5,097 nucleotides of DNA from Dehalococcoidia bacterium (GTDB lineage: Bacteria; Chloroflexota; Dehalococcoidia; Dehalococcoidales; JAUXAE01), in assembly GCA_030665535.1 (NCBI GenBank), contig DAOUZU010000079.1, forward strand, positions 1 through 5,097, read 5' to 3'. The translations under genes and the position numbers were made by a program. Shown one piece after another: positions 4,650-5,097 of the stretch. Every line of letters starts with the position of its first letter. Position 1 is the stretch's first letter. The notes below the pieces were generated by a model. The model searched no databases. It was not told the DNA's origin and was given only the letters and a program-made list of their open reading frames with translations.

Positions 4650-5097
4650 ATAGTTATCGGATATATACTTCGCCGCTTCGACAACTGCCTTCTTCATCTC
4701 TTTAGAAAGCCCGCTTTCCACGGCATCCGGAATACCCTTGGGCTGGGCGGCAATTACCACCACCTCCAGATGGCACAGGTCCCTGAGCTCCTTGAGCATA
4801 TTGGTGGTGGGCAGCATATGCACCGAGAAATCGTGGGCCTTGGTCTTGGGTACTTCTTCAATGGAAACAGTGAAGACTTCCCCCGGCTCCCGGCCGCATT
4901 GTAGGGCATCCACGACGATTATCCTCTTCGGCCTACGCTCGCTGAGGATAATATCAAACAGTATCTCCCTGACCCCGGTGCCAATATCTAAAACGGTGGC
5001 ATCAGACGGGACCCGACAGTGGCCGTTTAGGTACTCTGCCACTGCCGGGCCAAATCCGTCATCGCCGAATAGCGTATTGCCCACACCCAGTACGAGC
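4644..5097 (-). CDS. [NiFe]-hydrogenase maturation protease, 5' end outside window
   Basis: Cytoplasmic endopeptidase of the HyaD/HybD/HycI/FrhD family, which clips the C terminus of a [NiFe]-hydrogenase large subunit after nickel insertion. The frame is open through the right edge and the first visible residues read LVLGVGNTLFGDDGFGPAVA, the classic N-terminal motif, so only a few residues are missing. An in-frame GTG at 5084-5082 would cut this motif in half and is not the start. The three expected nickel-binding acidic/His positions are visible: Asp in GDDGFG, Asp in VVDALQCG, and His in DFSVHMLPT. About 150 codons are in the window, close to full length. The associated hydrogenase genes would be expected to the right, upstream of it on this strand. 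The DFSVHMLPTTNML segment leans toward the FrhD/HycI side, but the subtype is uncertain. Confidence 0.93.
   Translation of the reverse strand, partial: LVLGVGNTLFGDDGFGPAVAEYLNGHCRVPSDATVLDIGTGVREILFDIILSERRPKRIIVVDALQCGREPGEVFTVSIEEVPKTKAHDFSVHMLPTTNMLKELRDLCHLEVVVIAAQPKGIPDAVESGLSKEMKKAVVEAAKYISDNYF

Overview
The window looks like a piece of a moderately GC-rich bacterial chromosome. The mix of genes (adenosylcobalamin-dependent class II ribonucleotide reductase, radical SAM enzyme, a CcdA/TlpA thiol-redox pair, a [NiFe]-hydrogenase maturation protease) suggests an anaerobe. The general style recalls Dehalococcoidia or other anaerobic Chloroflexota, but that placement is an impression from protein sequence and gene content and was not tested by any search. 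There are seven solid protein-coding genes, one weak small ORF, no RNA genes, no CRISPR and no mobile element. No gene-free stretch exceeds about 205 bases.

Region 1-1620 (minus strand): a two-gene operon. A promoter-like sequence near 1627-1656 reads into a 247-residue radical SAM protein. Two bases later comes nrdJ, the B12-dependent ribonucleotide reductase, which runs off the left edge just before its main active-site motif. Class II reductases make their radical from B12 and are not known to need a radical SAM activase, so this tight coupling is the most functionally puzzling part of the window.

Region 1576-1780: the largest intergenic gap. It holds the operon promoter, a possible 38-residue hydrophobic plus-strand ORF, and a cluster of direct and inverted repeats built on GCCTA/TAGGC.

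Region 1781-3008: a minus-strand RecB-like PD-(D/E)XK nuclease with a probable four-cysteine Fe-S site and a long helical C-terminal extension. It is transcribed divergently from ccdA. The 85-base divergent gap carries a perfect palindrome ATTATATAAT that supplies a consensus TATAAT on both strands.

Region 3009-4564 (plus strand): ccdA, a TlpA-like thioredoxin lipoprotein, and a 102-residue four-cysteine protein of unknown function. CcdA would pass electrons from cytoplasmic thioredoxin across the membrane to the lipoprotein. The third protein has no signal peptide and would stay in the cytoplasm.

Region 4565-5097: two adjacent perfect palindromes, the first a likely bidirectional terminator, lie at the junction with a minus-strand hydrogenase maturation protease. 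The start of that gene is cut by the right edge.
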